Below are positions 1 through 8,375 of a stretch of 64,000 nucleotides of DNA, piece by piece. Positions within the stretch are counted from its first letter, which is position 1, and each line of letters opens with the position of its first letter. The notes under the pieces were generated by a model. The model was given only the letters and a program-made list of their open reading frames with translations, was not told where the DNA came from and ran no database searches. The translations under genes and the position numbers were made by a program. Where the stretch lies: contig CAKNFJ010000001.1 of the NCBI GenBank assembly GCA_930633495.1, positions 4,363,001-4,427,000 of the forward strand, written 5' to 3'. Source of the stretch: Hyphomicrobiales bacterium (GTDB taxonomy: Bacteria > Pseudomonadota > Alphaproteobacteria > Rhizobiales > Beijerinckiaceae).

Positions 1-1
1 G

Positions 2-337
2 GTGGCGCCGATGCTGCCCGAGAAGCCGGCGACGCATTACGAGCCGCGCATCTACGAGGCCAAGGTGGAGCGCCTGCTCGACGTCGTGCAGGACGTCGAG
101 GGGAACGTCCGCACCCTGCTGATGATCGGCCACAACCCCGGCTTCGAGGAGTTGGCGCATCTGCTGACCGGCCATGGCGATCGCTATGCGGCGGCGCGGA
201 TGAGCCAGAAATACCCGACCTGCGGCCTCGCCGTGCTCGATTTCGCGGTCGAGGACTGGCGCGACGTGGCCGAGCGCGGCGGCCGGCTCGACCGCTTCGT
301 CACCCCGGCGTCCCTGGGCGAAGGGCCGGACGAGTGA
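2..337 (+). CDS. SixA-type histidine phosphatase, 3' part only
   Basis: This is the C-terminal part of a histidine phosphatase superfamily protein, cut by the left window edge. The visible 111 residues contain LLMIGHNPGFEEL, the second catalytic histidine block of SixA-like phosphohistidine phosphatases. The N-terminal RHG motif lies outside the window. SixA proteins dephosphorylate phosphohistidine, classically on histidine phosphotransfer proteins. The reading frame is open to the first base, so the GTG at base 2 should not be taken as the start. It is followed 13 bases later by the ycjX-like gene on the same strand. Family assignment rests on one strong motif, and the substrate is unknown. 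Confidence 0.8.
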   Translation: MAPMLPEKPATHYEPRIYEAKVERLLDVVQDVEGNVRTLLMIGHNPGFEELAHLLTGHGDRYAAARMSQKYPTCGLAVLDFAVEDWRDVAERGGRLDRFVTPASLGEGPDE

Positions 338-350
338 GGCTGTCGTCGTC

Positions 351-1796
351 GTGAGCGACGCCTCCTATCTCGACAGCGCCCGCAATGCGGCGCTGGCTTT
401 CGGCGACAGCCTGCTGGGTTTCGCGCGGCCGCGGCTGCGCATCGGCGTCACCGGCCTGTCGCGCTCGGGCAAGACGGTCTTCACCACGGCGCTGATCCAG
501 AACCTGATGGAAGGCGCCCGGCTGCCGGTGCTGAAGGCGGCGTCCGAAGGGCGGATCGCCCGCGTGCGGCTGGTACCGCAACCCGACCCGGACGTGCCGC
601 GCTTTCCCTATGAGGCGCATCGCGCCGCGATGACCGGGGCGGAGCGCCGCTGGCCGGAATCGACGCGCCGCATCTCCGAGTTGCGCGTCGAGATCGACTA
701 CGAGCGCGCTTCCGGCTGGTTCAAGGGGCCGGCGACGCTGACGCTCGACATCGTCGACTATCCCGGCGAGTGGCTGCTCGATCTCGCCCTGATCGGGCAG
801 GACTACAAGACATGGTCGGCGCAGGCGGTGGCCGACGCGCGCAAGGCTCATCGGCGCGCCGCCGCCGAAGCCTGGCTCGCCGATTTGGCCGGACGCGATC
901 CGGAGGGGCCTCCCGACGAGCTTGCGGCGGAAGCGGCCAGCGACCTGTTCAAGAGCTATCTGGCACAACTCAGGGCCGATCCGGAAGCGGTGGCGGTGAC
1001 GCCGCCCGGCCGCTTCCTGATGCCGGGCGATCTCGAAGGTTCGCCGGCGCTGACCTTCGCGCCGCTGGATCTCGGCCATGATCGCGAGCCCAGGCCCGGC
1101 ACGCTCGCCGGGCTGATGGCGGAGCGCTTCGAGGCCTATAAGCGCGTCGTCGTCACCCCCTTCTTCCGCGATCATTTCGCCCGGCTCGACCGGCAGATCG
1201 TGCTGGTCGACGTGCTGGCGGCGCTCGATGCCGGGGCGCCGGCCCTGGCCGATCTCGAAACCGCGCTGGGGCAGGCGCTCGCCTCCTTCTCCGTCGGCCG
1301 CAACTCCTGGATGACGAGCCTGTTCGCGCCGCGCATCGAACGGGTGCTCTTCGCGGCGACCAAGGCCGACCATGTCCATCACAGCAGCCATGATCGCCTT
1401 GCCGCCGTGATGTCGCATCTGGTGGGGCGGGCGCTTGCCCGGGCGCAGGGGGCCGGCGCGCGGGTGGAGGCGATGGCGCTCGCCGCCGTGCGCGCGACGC
1501 ATGAGGTCCGGATCAGGGAGGGGCGCGAGGAGCTTCCCGCCATCGCCGGGGTGCCGGAAGCGGGCGAGGATATCGACGGGCAGGTCTTCGACGGCATTGC
1601 CGAGGCCGCGATCTTTCCGGGCGAGCTGCCGGAGCGGCCGGAGGCGATCTTCGACCCGAAGGCGCATTGGCAGGTCAGGGCGCCGCGCTTCCGGCCGCCG
1701 CTGGTCGAACCGGACGCCGGGGGACGGGCGAAGCCACCGCCGCAGATCCGCCTCGACCGTGCGCTGGAATTCCTGATCGGCGACAGGCTGGCGTGA
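351..1796 (+). CDS. ycjX: YcjX family P-loop NTPase
   Basis: This encodes a 481-residue protein of the YcjX/DUF463 family, predicted GTP-binding proteins of unknown cellular role often linked to envelope stress. The Walker A loop GLSRSGKT is at residues 35-42, and a Walker-B-like segment DIVDYPGEW lies near residue 135. Length matches the family (about 470-490). The GTG start at 351 follows the upstream stop closely and gives an N-terminus just before the P-loop domain. The next gene, 27 bases downstream, is the YcjF partner, the same pairing as in Escherichia coli, so the two probably form an operon. The substrate and the biological process are not visible in the sequence. Confidence 0.9.
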   Translation: MSDASYLDSARNAALAFGDSLLGFARPRLRIGVTGLSRSGKTVFTTALIQNLMEGARLPVLKAASEGRIARVRLVPQPDPDVPRFPYEAHRAAMTGAERRWPESTRRISELRVEIDYERASGWFKGPATLTLDIVDYPGEWLLDLALIGQDYKTWSAQAVADARKAHRRAAAEAWLADLAGRDPEGPPDELAAEAASDLFKSYLAQLRADPEAVAVTPPGRFLMPGDLEGSPALTFAPLDLGHDREPRPGTLAGLMAERFEAYKRVVVTPFFRDHFARLDRQIVLVDVLAALDAGAPALADLETALGQALASFSVGRNSWMTSLFAPRIERVLFAATKADHVHHSSHDRLAAVMSHLVGRALARAQGAGARVEAMALAAVRATHEVRIREGREELPAIAGVPEAGEDIDGQVFDGIAEAAIFPGELPERPEAIFDPKAHWQVRAPRFRPPLVEPDAGGRAKPPPQIRLDRALEFLIGDRLA

Positions 1797-1823
1797 GGAG
1801 GCTGTGATGAACAGAGTCCGGCC

Positions 1824-2837
1824 ATGACCAAGGCACCACGCGCGATCCGCCTCGACCAGCCCGGCCAGGAGGAGATCGTCGGCGAAGCCGGGATTCGGCG
1901 CGGCGATGTCGCGATCCTGCCGGAGAGCGAACCGATCGACGCGGTCGAGCCGGTGGCCGCTCCCGTCGCGAAGCGCAGCTTTTCCTGGGGCTCGCTGTTC
2001 GTCGCCGGGCTTTCGGGTTTCCTGGCGCTGGCGGCCGGTGTCTGGGTCGAGAACACGATCACCGCGCTGATGAGCCAGAATCCGGCGCTCGGCTATGCCG
2101 CGCTGGCCTGTGCTGCGGTTGCCGGGCTGGCTCTCTTCGTCATGCTGGCGCGGGTCCTGCGCGACATCCTGCGCGAGCGGAAGGTCGAGGCCCTGCGCGA
2201 GCGGGCGAGGCTGGCGCTGCTGGGTGGGACGCCGGACGAAGGCCGCGCGATCACGGAGGAGCTCGTCGGCCTCTACAAGGGCCGGGCCCAGGCGGCGCAG
2301 GGCCGGGCGACGCTGCAGGAGGCGCTGCCGCAGCTCTTCGCCGCGCGCGACATGCTGACGGTGGCGGAGCGCAGCCTGCTCGCGCCACTGGACGCGCTGG
2401 CGCAGGCCCAGATCGCGCAGGCGGCGCGGCGCGTGTCGCTGGTGACCGCGGTCAGCCCGCGCGCGCTCGTCGATGTCGTCTTCGTGCTGATCGCCTGCGC
2501 CCGCCTTTTGCGCTCGATCGCCGGCATCTATGCGGGCCGGCCCGGCACGCTCGGCCTGCTCAGGCTGGCACGGCAGGTTCTGAACCATCTCGTCCTGACC
2601 GGCGGCATCGCGGCGGGCGATGCGGTGATCCAGCAGGTGGTCGGGCAGGGGCTCGCGGCCCGGCTGTCGGCCAAGCTCGGCGAAGGCGTGATCAACGGCA
2701 TGCTGACGGCCCGGATCGGGCTTGCGGCCCTGGAGGTCTGCCGGCCGCTGCCTTTCGTCGAGATGCGCCCGCCGAGCCTGGCCGAGGTGGCGGGCGATCT
2801 CGCCTCCTGGCGCGGCGGCAAGGAAAGCGAGGCCTGA
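1824..2837 (+). CDS. ycjF: YcjF / TIGR01620 family membrane protein
   Basis: This is a 337-residue membrane protein of the YcjF (UPF0283, DUF697) family. After a polar N-terminus of about 55 residues come two hydrophobic helices, about residues 59-80 and 90-113. A long helical region and the C-terminal DUF697-type domain follow, rich in small residues and glycine. It directly follows ycjX, and the pair is widespread in proteobacteria; the family has no established biochemical function. An alternative in-frame start a few codons upstream cannot be excluded, but the ATG at 1824 gives the usual length. The next 177 bases lead into the sigma-54 promoter of flgE. Confidence 0.88.
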   Translation: MTKAPRAIRLDQPGQEEIVGEAGIRRGDVAILPESEPIDAVEPVAAPVAKRSFSWGSLFVAGLSGFLALAAGVWVENTITALMSQNPALGYAALACAAVAGLALFVMLARVLRDILRERKVEALRERARLALLGGTPDEGRAITEELVGLYKGRAQAAQGRATLQEALPQLFAARDMLTVAERSLLAPLDALAQAQIAQAARRVSLVTAVSPRALVDVVFVLIACARLLRSIAGIYAGRPGTLGLLRLARQVLNHLVLTGGIAAGDAVIQQVVGQGLAARLSAKLGEGVINGMLTARIGLAALEVCRPLPFVEMRPPSLAEVAGDLASWRGGKESEA

Positions 2838-2940
2838 GCCCGGCAGATTCTGCCGGGGGGAAGGCGAAACTGCCCGGTCAGGACTGCCTGAAAACCTTTC
2901 GTAAACGATCTAACCGCCTGACATCAAACGATCACCCGCA

Positions 2941-2956
2941 TGGCACGCGCCATGCA
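2941..2956 (+). promoter_or_regulatory. sigma-54 (RpoN) promoter of the flgE operon
   Basis: The sequence TGGCACGCGCCATGCA fits the sigma-54 consensus TGGCAC-N5-TTGCA in 15 or 16 of its fixed positions, with GG and GC exactly 12 bases apart. It sits 58 bases upstream of the flgE start, leaving room for a short leader. In Caulobacter the hook genes are transcribed by RpoN with FlbD; the same is inferred here. Confidence 0.85.
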
Positions 2957-3014
2957 GATTGCCCCTCGCGTTATGGGCAGCCCTTGGGGGGCGGCCGGTC
3001 GAGGTGAGGGTTCC

Positions 3015-4412
3015 ATGGGTGTTTTCAGCGCGCTGACGACAGCGGTTTCGGGGATGACGGCGCAGTCCTATGCGCTCGAGAACATCTCCGGAAACATCGC
3101 CAATTCGCGGACGACCGGCTACAAGCGGGTCGACACGACCTTCGCCGATCTGGTCCCGGATGCGGCCCTCAACCGGCAGATCGCCGGCTCGGTCGCGGCC
3201 TACAGCCAGGCGACCAATTCGATCCAGGGCGACCTCAACCCGACCCGCATCGACACCAACGTGGCGATCAACGGCGACGGCTTCTTCGTGGTCGACCAGC
3301 GTTCGAGCGGCGTCGGCGCCAACACGCAATTCGCCAACCAGAACCTCTATACGCGCCGGGGCGATTTCGACTTCGACGCGAACGGCTATCTGGTCAACGG
3401 CGCGGGCTACTATCTCAAGGGCCTGAAGATCGATCAGGTGACGGGCCAGCTGATCGGCACCCAGCCCGAAGTGCTGCGCATCACCAAGGAGCAGTTCCCG
3501 GCCAAGGCGACGACCTCGATCGAGTATCGCGCCAACATCCCCGCCTATCCGAAGACCAACAATGCCGACACTTCCGTCGCGGGCTCGGAGCTTATCAGCG
3601 CGACCGGCTTCACCTCCAACCCGCTTTCGACCACCCAGGGCGGCACCGGGCTGGTTGTCGGCAGCGACGTGACGAACTTCCTGAGCCGGTCGATCCCCGG
3701 CGGCTCGGTGACGGTCTACGACACGCTCGGCAAGGCGACCAGCGTCGAGCTGCGTTGGGCCAAGACGACGAACGCCTCGGCGGGTCCGCCGGCCACCACC
3801 GATACCTGGAACCTGTTCGTTGCCGAGAATACCGGGGCGACCGGCGGCGCCGTCGCCTATCGCAACGCCAATGTCGACGTCACCTTCGACTCGACCGGGC
3901 TGATGACGGCGCCGGCAGGCGGCAACATCGCGCTGCCGACGATGACGATCGCCGGGACGACCGTGACCGGCATCAACCTGACGACCGGCGGCAATGGCCT
4001 GACCCAGAACGGCGACGTCAGCGGCCAGATCGATGCGCGCAGCATCCGGCAGGACGGCTATACGGCCGGCACGCTGGACCGCGTCTCCGTCTCGGCGGAA
4101 GGGCAGGTCATCGGCACCTTCAGCAACGGCCAGGTGGTTGCGCTCGCGCAGCTTTCGGTCGCCCGCTTCAACGCCGACAATTCACTGAAGCGGCTCGATG
4201 GCGGCGCCTTTGAGGAGACGATCGAGTCCGGCCCGCCGATCATCGGCCTGGGCACCTCGCAGCTCGTCGGCGGCTCGGTCGAGCAGTCCAACACGGACAT
4301 CGCGGACGAGTTCTCGAAGATGATCGTCACCCAGCAGGCCTATTCGGCCAACACCAAGGTGATCACCACCGCGCAGGAGATGTTGAGCTCGGTGTTCAAC
4401 ATCATCCGCTGA
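3015..4412 (+). CDS. flgE: flagellar hook protein FlgE
   Basis: This 465-residue protein is the structural subunit of the flagellar hook. The N-terminus carries the rod/hook family signature (ENISGNIANSRTTGYKR, about residues 22-38). The C-terminus has the matching coiled segment ending in NTKVITTAQEML...FNIIR, which packs with the N-terminus in the polymer. The middle is the variable surface domain. The ATG at 3015 is chosen because the family starts with MGVFSALTTAVSGM and a GAGGTGAGGG ribosome site precedes it; the longer open frame from 2940 overlaps the sigma-54 promoter. It is first in an flgE-flgK-flgL operon. Confidence 0.96.
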   Translation: MGVFSALTTAVSGMTAQSYALENISGNIANSRTTGYKRVDTTFADLVPDAALNRQIAGSVAAYSQATNSIQGDLNPTRIDTNVAINGDGFFVVDQRSSGVGANTQFANQNLYTRRGDFDFDANGYLVNGAGYYLKGLKIDQVTGQLIGTQPEVLRITKEQFPAKATTSIEYRANIPAYPKTNNADTSVAGSELISATGFTSNPLSTTQGGTGLVVGSDVTNFLSRSIPGGSVTVYDTLGKATSVELRWAKTTNASAGPPATTDTWNLFVAENTGATGGAVAYRNANVDVTFDSTGLMTAPAGGNIALPTMTIAGTTVTGINLTTGGNGLTQNGDVSGQIDARSIRQDGYTAGTLDRVSVSAEGQVIGTFSNGQVVALAQLSVARFNADNSLKRLDGGAFEETIESGPPIIGLGTSQLVGGSVEQSNTDIADEFSKMIVTQQAYSANTKVITTAQEMLSSVFNIIR

Positions 4413-4471
4413 GCGGCGCGTCCGGGTTGAAGGCGGCCCAGAAGGGCCGCGGCTAGCGACAGGAGTTGACG

Positions 4472-5920
4472 GTGGGCCTGAGCACTTCCCTGAGTACGGC
4501 GATCGGCGGGCTCAACGCCACGCAGGTCGGCATCGGCGTCGTTTCGCAGAACGTCGCCAATGCCGGGACGACCGGCTATGTCCGGCGCTCGGTCTCGACC
4601 GCCGACAGCCTGTCCGGGCTCACGATCGGCGTGCAGAACACGCAGGTCCAGCGGCTGCTGGACAAGATCGTCCAGCATCAGCTCTGGCAGGAAGCCTCGG
4701 GCGGGGCTTATACCTCGACGCGGGCGAGCGCGATGTCGAATCTCGACAAGCTCTACGGCGCGCCGGGCAGCGCGACGGCGCTCGATACCATCTTCAGCCA
4801 GTTCACGGGCGCGCTGCAGTCGCTGCAGAACGATCCCTCGTCCTACAGCCTGCGCTCGCAGGTGATCGATTCCGCGGCGCAGCTCGCGCGGCAGCTCAAT
4901 ACGCTCTCGGACGGCGTGCAGACCCTGCGCTCCCAGGCCGAGAGCGGCATCGCCAACGGCGTCGCCAAGGTCAACGACCTGCTCGGCGCGCTGACCAAGG
5001 TCAATTCCCGCATCGTGGCCGCCCCGAACGACAGTTCGACGGCGAGCCTCAAGGATCAGCGCGACCTGATCCTGTCCGAGCTCTCGCAATACGTCGACAT
5101 CAAGACGACGGAGGATGCGCGCGGCTCGATCTCGATCATCACCGGGTCCGGCACGCAGCTCTTCGACGGCCAGGCGGCCGTGACCTTCAGTTTCGACGAG
5201 CATACCGGGCTCGACGCCGACGATCAGTGGAACGCCGATCCGACGCTGCGCGGCGTCGGCACCATCAAGATGAAGGATGCGTCCGGGAACGTCTCCGACG
5301 CGATCGTCAACCGCATCTTCCGCTCGGGCGAGATCGCCGCCAATCTCGAGCTGCGCGACAAGACGCTCGTGCAGGCGCAGGCTCAGCTCGACGAGATCGC
5401 CGCGCATCTCGCGGAGGCGCTCGGCAGCGGCGGCGCGCCGATCTTCGTCGACGGCGCCGGCAATACGCCCTATGCGGGCGCGGCCGACAAGCTCGGCTTC
5501 GCCGGCAGGATCGCGGTCAACGACGATATCATCCAGAATCGGGCGCTGCTGATCGGCCCGGTCGGCACCGCCTCCGGCGATGCGACGCGTCCGGCCGCGT
5601 TGCTCAAGGCCCTGACGCAGGACGACCGCAATTTCGCGGCGCTGGGCCTCGACGGCTCGACCACGCCGACGACCGGCACGATCGCCAATTTCGTCCAGCG
5701 CGTGGTGTCGTCGCAAGGTCAGGCGGTGGAAGCCGCCAAGCGCCTCGACGAAGGGCAGCAGGTCGCGCTCGCCTCGATCCAGAGTCGCTTCCAGGAAACG
5801 GCGCAGGTCAATGTCGACCAGGAAATGTCGATGCTGATTGAACTCCAGACCGCCTACGCCGCCAATGCCCGCATCATCTCCACGGTCAAGGAGATGATGG
5901 ACGTGCTGCTGAGAGTGTGA
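4472..5920 (+). CDS. flgK: flagellar hook-associated protein 1, FlgK
   Basis: This 482-residue protein is the first hook-filament junction protein. The N-terminal ALSTAIGGLNATQ...QNVANAGTTGYVRR block (first 45 residues) and the C-terminal NVDQEMSMLIELQTAYAANARIISTVKEMMD block are the conserved polymerising ends of FlgK. It is shorter than the 547-residue E. coli protein, with the difference in the central exposed domains. The GTG at 4472 is preferred over TTG at 4466 because AGGAG ends six bases before it. It is the second gene of the flgE operon, 59 bases after flgE and 7 bases before flgL. Confidence 0.95.
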   Translation: MGLSTSLSTAIGGLNATQVGIGVVSQNVANAGTTGYVRRSVSTADSLSGLTIGVQNTQVQRLLDKIVQHQLWQEASGGAYTSTRASAMSNLDKLYGAPGSATALDTIFSQFTGALQSLQNDPSSYSLRSQVIDSAAQLARQLNTLSDGVQTLRSQAESGIANGVAKVNDLLGALTKVNSRIVAAPNDSSTASLKDQRDLILSELSQYVDIKTTEDARGSISIITGSGTQLFDGQAAVTFSFDEHTGLDADDQWNADPTLRGVGTIKMKDASGNVSDAIVNRIFRSGEIAANLELRDKTLVQAQAQLDEIAAHLAEALGSGGAPIFVDGAGNTPYAGAADKLGFAGRIAVNDDIIQNRALLIGPVGTASGDATRPAALLKALTQDDRNFAALGLDGSTTPTTGTIANFVQRVVSSQGQAVEAAKRLDEGQQVALASIQSRFQETAQVNVDQEMSMLIELQTAYAANARIISTVKEMMDVLLRV

Positions 5921-5927
5921 GCCCGCC

Positions 5928-7496
5928 ATGACCATCACCGCTTATGGAACCGGCGCCTACCGGACGGCCAAGCCCAACGAGTTCGTCTCGACGCGCAGCC
6001 AGTTCGACGATCTGCAGCGCCAGCTCGTCACGAAGAAGCGCAGCACCAGCTATGGCGACCTCGGCATCGACCGGCGCGTCAGCCTCGATCTCAACGCCAA
6101 GATCTCGTCGATCGACTCCTGGCTCAGCGGCATCCAGCTCAGCGACGTCAACATCAAGCTCGCGAGCCAGGCGGTCGAGAATTTCGCCAAGCTCACCGGC
6201 GAGAGCCGGCAGGACACGCTGTCGAGCAGCTATGTGGCGACTGCGGGCGGGCGCTCGGGCCCGCAGGTGCTGGCGGAGGAGAAGTTCAAGCAGACGCTCG
6301 ACCAGCTGAACATCTCGGTCAACGGCCGCTATCTCTTTTCCGGGCAGACCTCGGACGTCCGCCCGACAGCGAGCTTCGATGAGATCATCAACGGGGACGG
6401 CGCCGGCAAGGCCGGGCTGAAGCAGTTGATCGACGAACGCCGGCAGGCCGACCTCGGTGACGGCCTGGGACGGCTGACGACCGGCATGTCCGGTGCGACC
6501 ACCGTGACGGTCGCCGACGGGAACCACCTCTACGGTTTCAAGATCGACAGCGCGACGGCGAGCACGTCGGCCTTGGCCGTGACGGTCAATTCGGGCACGC
6601 CGGCCGATATCGCTGTCGATGTCGCCGCTCAGCCGCAGCCGGGCGACACGTTGCGCATTCGCCTGGACCTGCCGGACGGCACGCAGGAGGAGGTCGTTCT
6701 CACCGCCCGCGCGGCGGGATCGGGCGGGATGAATGCCGATTCCTTCGAAATCGGCGCGACCGCGGCCGATACCGCCACGCAGCTGAAGGCGGCGATCGAC
6801 GCGGCTTTGGGGCGCGAAGCGCGGACGACGCTCTCGGCGGCATCCTCCCAGGTGGCGGCGCGGGACTTTTTCTCGGGGAGCCCGAACAATCCGCCCCCGC
6901 GCGTTCCCGGGCCGCCCTTTGCCACCGTGACGGCTCCGCCCACGAAGGTCGGCGCGAGCAATACCACGGTGATCTGGTATCGTGGCGACGACGGCATTCC
7001 GCCGCTCGCCAGCAACGACCCGGCGCTCGATACGCGCACGATCTCGCCGTTCCCCTCGGCGCGGGACACAGCCAATGTGCAGGTCGATCAGGGGCAGCTC
7101 GTCGGCGTCGGCGCGCGGGCGAACGAGCAGGCCTTCCAGACCGGCCTCGCCCAGTTCGCCATCATGACCGTGGAGACCTATCCGGCCGGCGACGCGGATT
7201 CGCAGGATCGCTATCTGGCGATGACGGCACGGGTGAGCAGCAAGCTCGGCACCTCCACCGGCACCCAGCAGCCGGCCGAGATCCTCGTCGATTTCGGGTC
7301 CGCGCAGACGGCGCTGGCCAACGCCAAGGAGCGGCACGAGGATACCAAGAGCTACCTGGCTTCCGCCCTTTCAAGCGTCGAGGACGTCACACCGGAAGAG
7401 GTGGCGGCGCAGATCATGTCCCTGCAGACACAGTTGCAGGCGAGCTATCAGGTGACGTCGATGCTCTCGAAGCTGTCGTTGACCAACTTCCTCTGA
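5928..7496 (+). CDS. flgL: flagellar hook-associated protein 3, FlgL (long form)
   Basis: This is the second hook-filament junction protein, 522 residues. Its flagellin-like ends are visible: a helical N-terminus containing RSQFDDLQRQLVTKKRS and a C-terminus ending SYQVTSMLSKLSLTNFL. The protein is much longer than the roughly 300-350 residues of typical FlgL. The extra length is a central insertion (about residues 175-370) of beta-rich, Ser/Thr/Gly/Pro-rich sequence, probably an additional surface domain. It closes the flgE-flgK-flgL operon and meets flaF tail to tail. Family identity is secure; the role of the insertion is unknown. Confidence 0.92.
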   Translation: MTITAYGTGAYRTAKPNEFVSTRSQFDDLQRQLVTKKRSTSYGDLGIDRRVSLDLNAKISSIDSWLSGIQLSDVNIKLASQAVENFAKLTGESRQDTLSSSYVATAGGRSGPQVLAEEKFKQTLDQLNISVNGRYLFSGQTSDVRPTASFDEIINGDGAGKAGLKQLIDERRQADLGDGLGRLTTGMSGATTVTVADGNHLYGFKIDSATASTSALAVTVNSGTPADIAVDVAAQPQPGDTLRIRLDLPDGTQEEVVLTARAAGSGGMNADSFEIGATAADTATQLKAAIDAALGREARTTLSAASSQVAARDFFSGSPNNPPPRVPGPPFATVTAPPTKVGASNTTVIWYRGDDGIPPLASNDPALDTRTISPFPSARDTANVQVDQGQLVGVGARANEQAFQTGLAQFAIMTVETYPAGDADSQDRYLAMTARVSSKLGTSTGTQQPAEILVDFGSAQTALANAKERHEDTKSYLASALSSVEDVTPEEVAAQIMSLQTQLQASYQVTSMLSKLSLTNFL

Positions 7497-7605
7497 AAGC
7501 CCGCGGCAGGAACAGGCCGGAGCCGCCGTCGTGCGGCGCTTGGCCGACGCATAATGGCGGATGCCGGCCGCAGCCCTCCGCTCTCGATTCGATGGGGCGC
7601 GGAGA

Positions 7606-7968
7606 TCAGCGTCCGCGCAGGCCGGCGGCGATGTCGCGATTGACGTTGATGAGGATGTTCAGGCGCTCGGGCGCCGGGTTGGCGAGCACGGAGATCGTGT
7701 GCTTGAACACGAAGAGGCCGAGGCTGCCGATGCTTTCCTTGACCGTGACCGGCAGCGGATTGTCGGCGGAAGTCGCCGAGGTCGTCAGGATCACCCAGAG
7801 CTTGCGGTTGAAGGTCAGGGCATCGTCGAGTTCGCCGCGCTGCGTCTCCCAGTTGTCCTTGACGTTCTGGAGCCGGACCGCGGCCTTCATCAGGACGCTC
7901 GCTTCAAGATCCCTTGGCGATGTCGTCGCCCGAGCCGTCTTCGCGTAGGCGTTCGCCCCGTACTGCAT
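7606..7968 (-). CDS. flaF: flagellin biosynthesis regulator FlaF
   Basis: FlaF is a 120-residue alphaproteobacterial protein that promotes flagellin synthesis and secretion, acting opposite to FlbT. The conserved opening (a short YAKTARATTSPRDLEA block with an LMKAA segment) and a C-terminus containing NILINVNRDIAAGLRG mark the family. The ATG at 7968 gives the typical N-terminus. It overlaps the end of flbT by 65 bases in another frame, so translation of the two is probably coupled. Order on this strand is flagellin, flagellin, flbT, flaF, the arrangement common in Hyphomicrobiales. Confidence 0.93.
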   Translation of the reverse strand: MQYGANAYAKTARATTSPRDLEASVLMKAAVRLQNVKDNWETQRGELDDALTFNRKLWVILTTSATSADNPLPVTVKESIGSLGLFVFKHTISVLANPAPERLNILINVNRDIAAGLRGR

Positions 7969-8344
7969 ATCCGATCAGTTCCTGCTCATACGCGATCAGC
8001 TTCGACGCACCCTTGAGGGCTTTGTAGAGATCGCCGCTTAAAATCCGGTTATTGATGTCGGCGATCAGGGGGAGGGCGCTGGGCGCTGCCGCGAGGAAGT
8101 CTCGCACGAGCGGGAAGTAGACCTCGTTGTGATGGGACAGGTCGTTGCTCAGATACATGAGCTGGACGGCGAGATAGATCTTCTTCGCCGGGGTGTCAGC
8201 CGTCGTGGCAGTGAGGATGTCGCGCTCGCGCAGGACCGGAGCCTGCCCCTCGATGACGAAGCGGCTCCGGGAATCGCCGTTGCGCAGCACCACGGCGCCG
8301 ATGATGATGCGCTCGCCGGGTTTCAGTTCGACCTTGAGGGCCAT
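7904..8344 (-). CDS. flbT: flagellin mRNA repressor FlbT
   Basis: FlbT (146 residues) is known in Caulobacter to bind the 5' untranslated region of flagellin mRNA and repress its translation until the hook is finished. The opening MALKVELKPGERIIIGAVV and the central YLSNDLSHHNEVYFPLVRDF segment are typical. The gene lies 31 bases beyond the end of the distal flagellin gene on the same strand. Its last 21 codons overlap flaF, giving an unusual basic/acidic tail (ERLREDGSGDDIAKGS) after the usual family end. The targets here are presumably the two adjacent flagellin transcripts. Confidence 0.94.
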   Translation of the reverse strand: MALKVELKPGERIIIGAVVLRNGDSRSRFVIEGQAPVLRERDILTATTADTPAKKIYLAVQLMYLSNDLSHHNEVYFPLVRDFLAAAPSALPLIADINNRILSGDLYKALKGASKLIAYEQELIGYAVRGERLREDGSGDDIAKGS

Positions 8345-8375
8345 GGCGCTTTTCTCCGGCGGCGGTGCGGCTGTG

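Noticed and set aside
300..2588. Long minus-strand open frame (762 codons) opposite the ycjX-ycjF pair
   Set aside because: Its product is rich in Arg, Gln, His and Ala without any family motif, and it lies antisense to two well-supported genes. This is normal in high-GC DNA.
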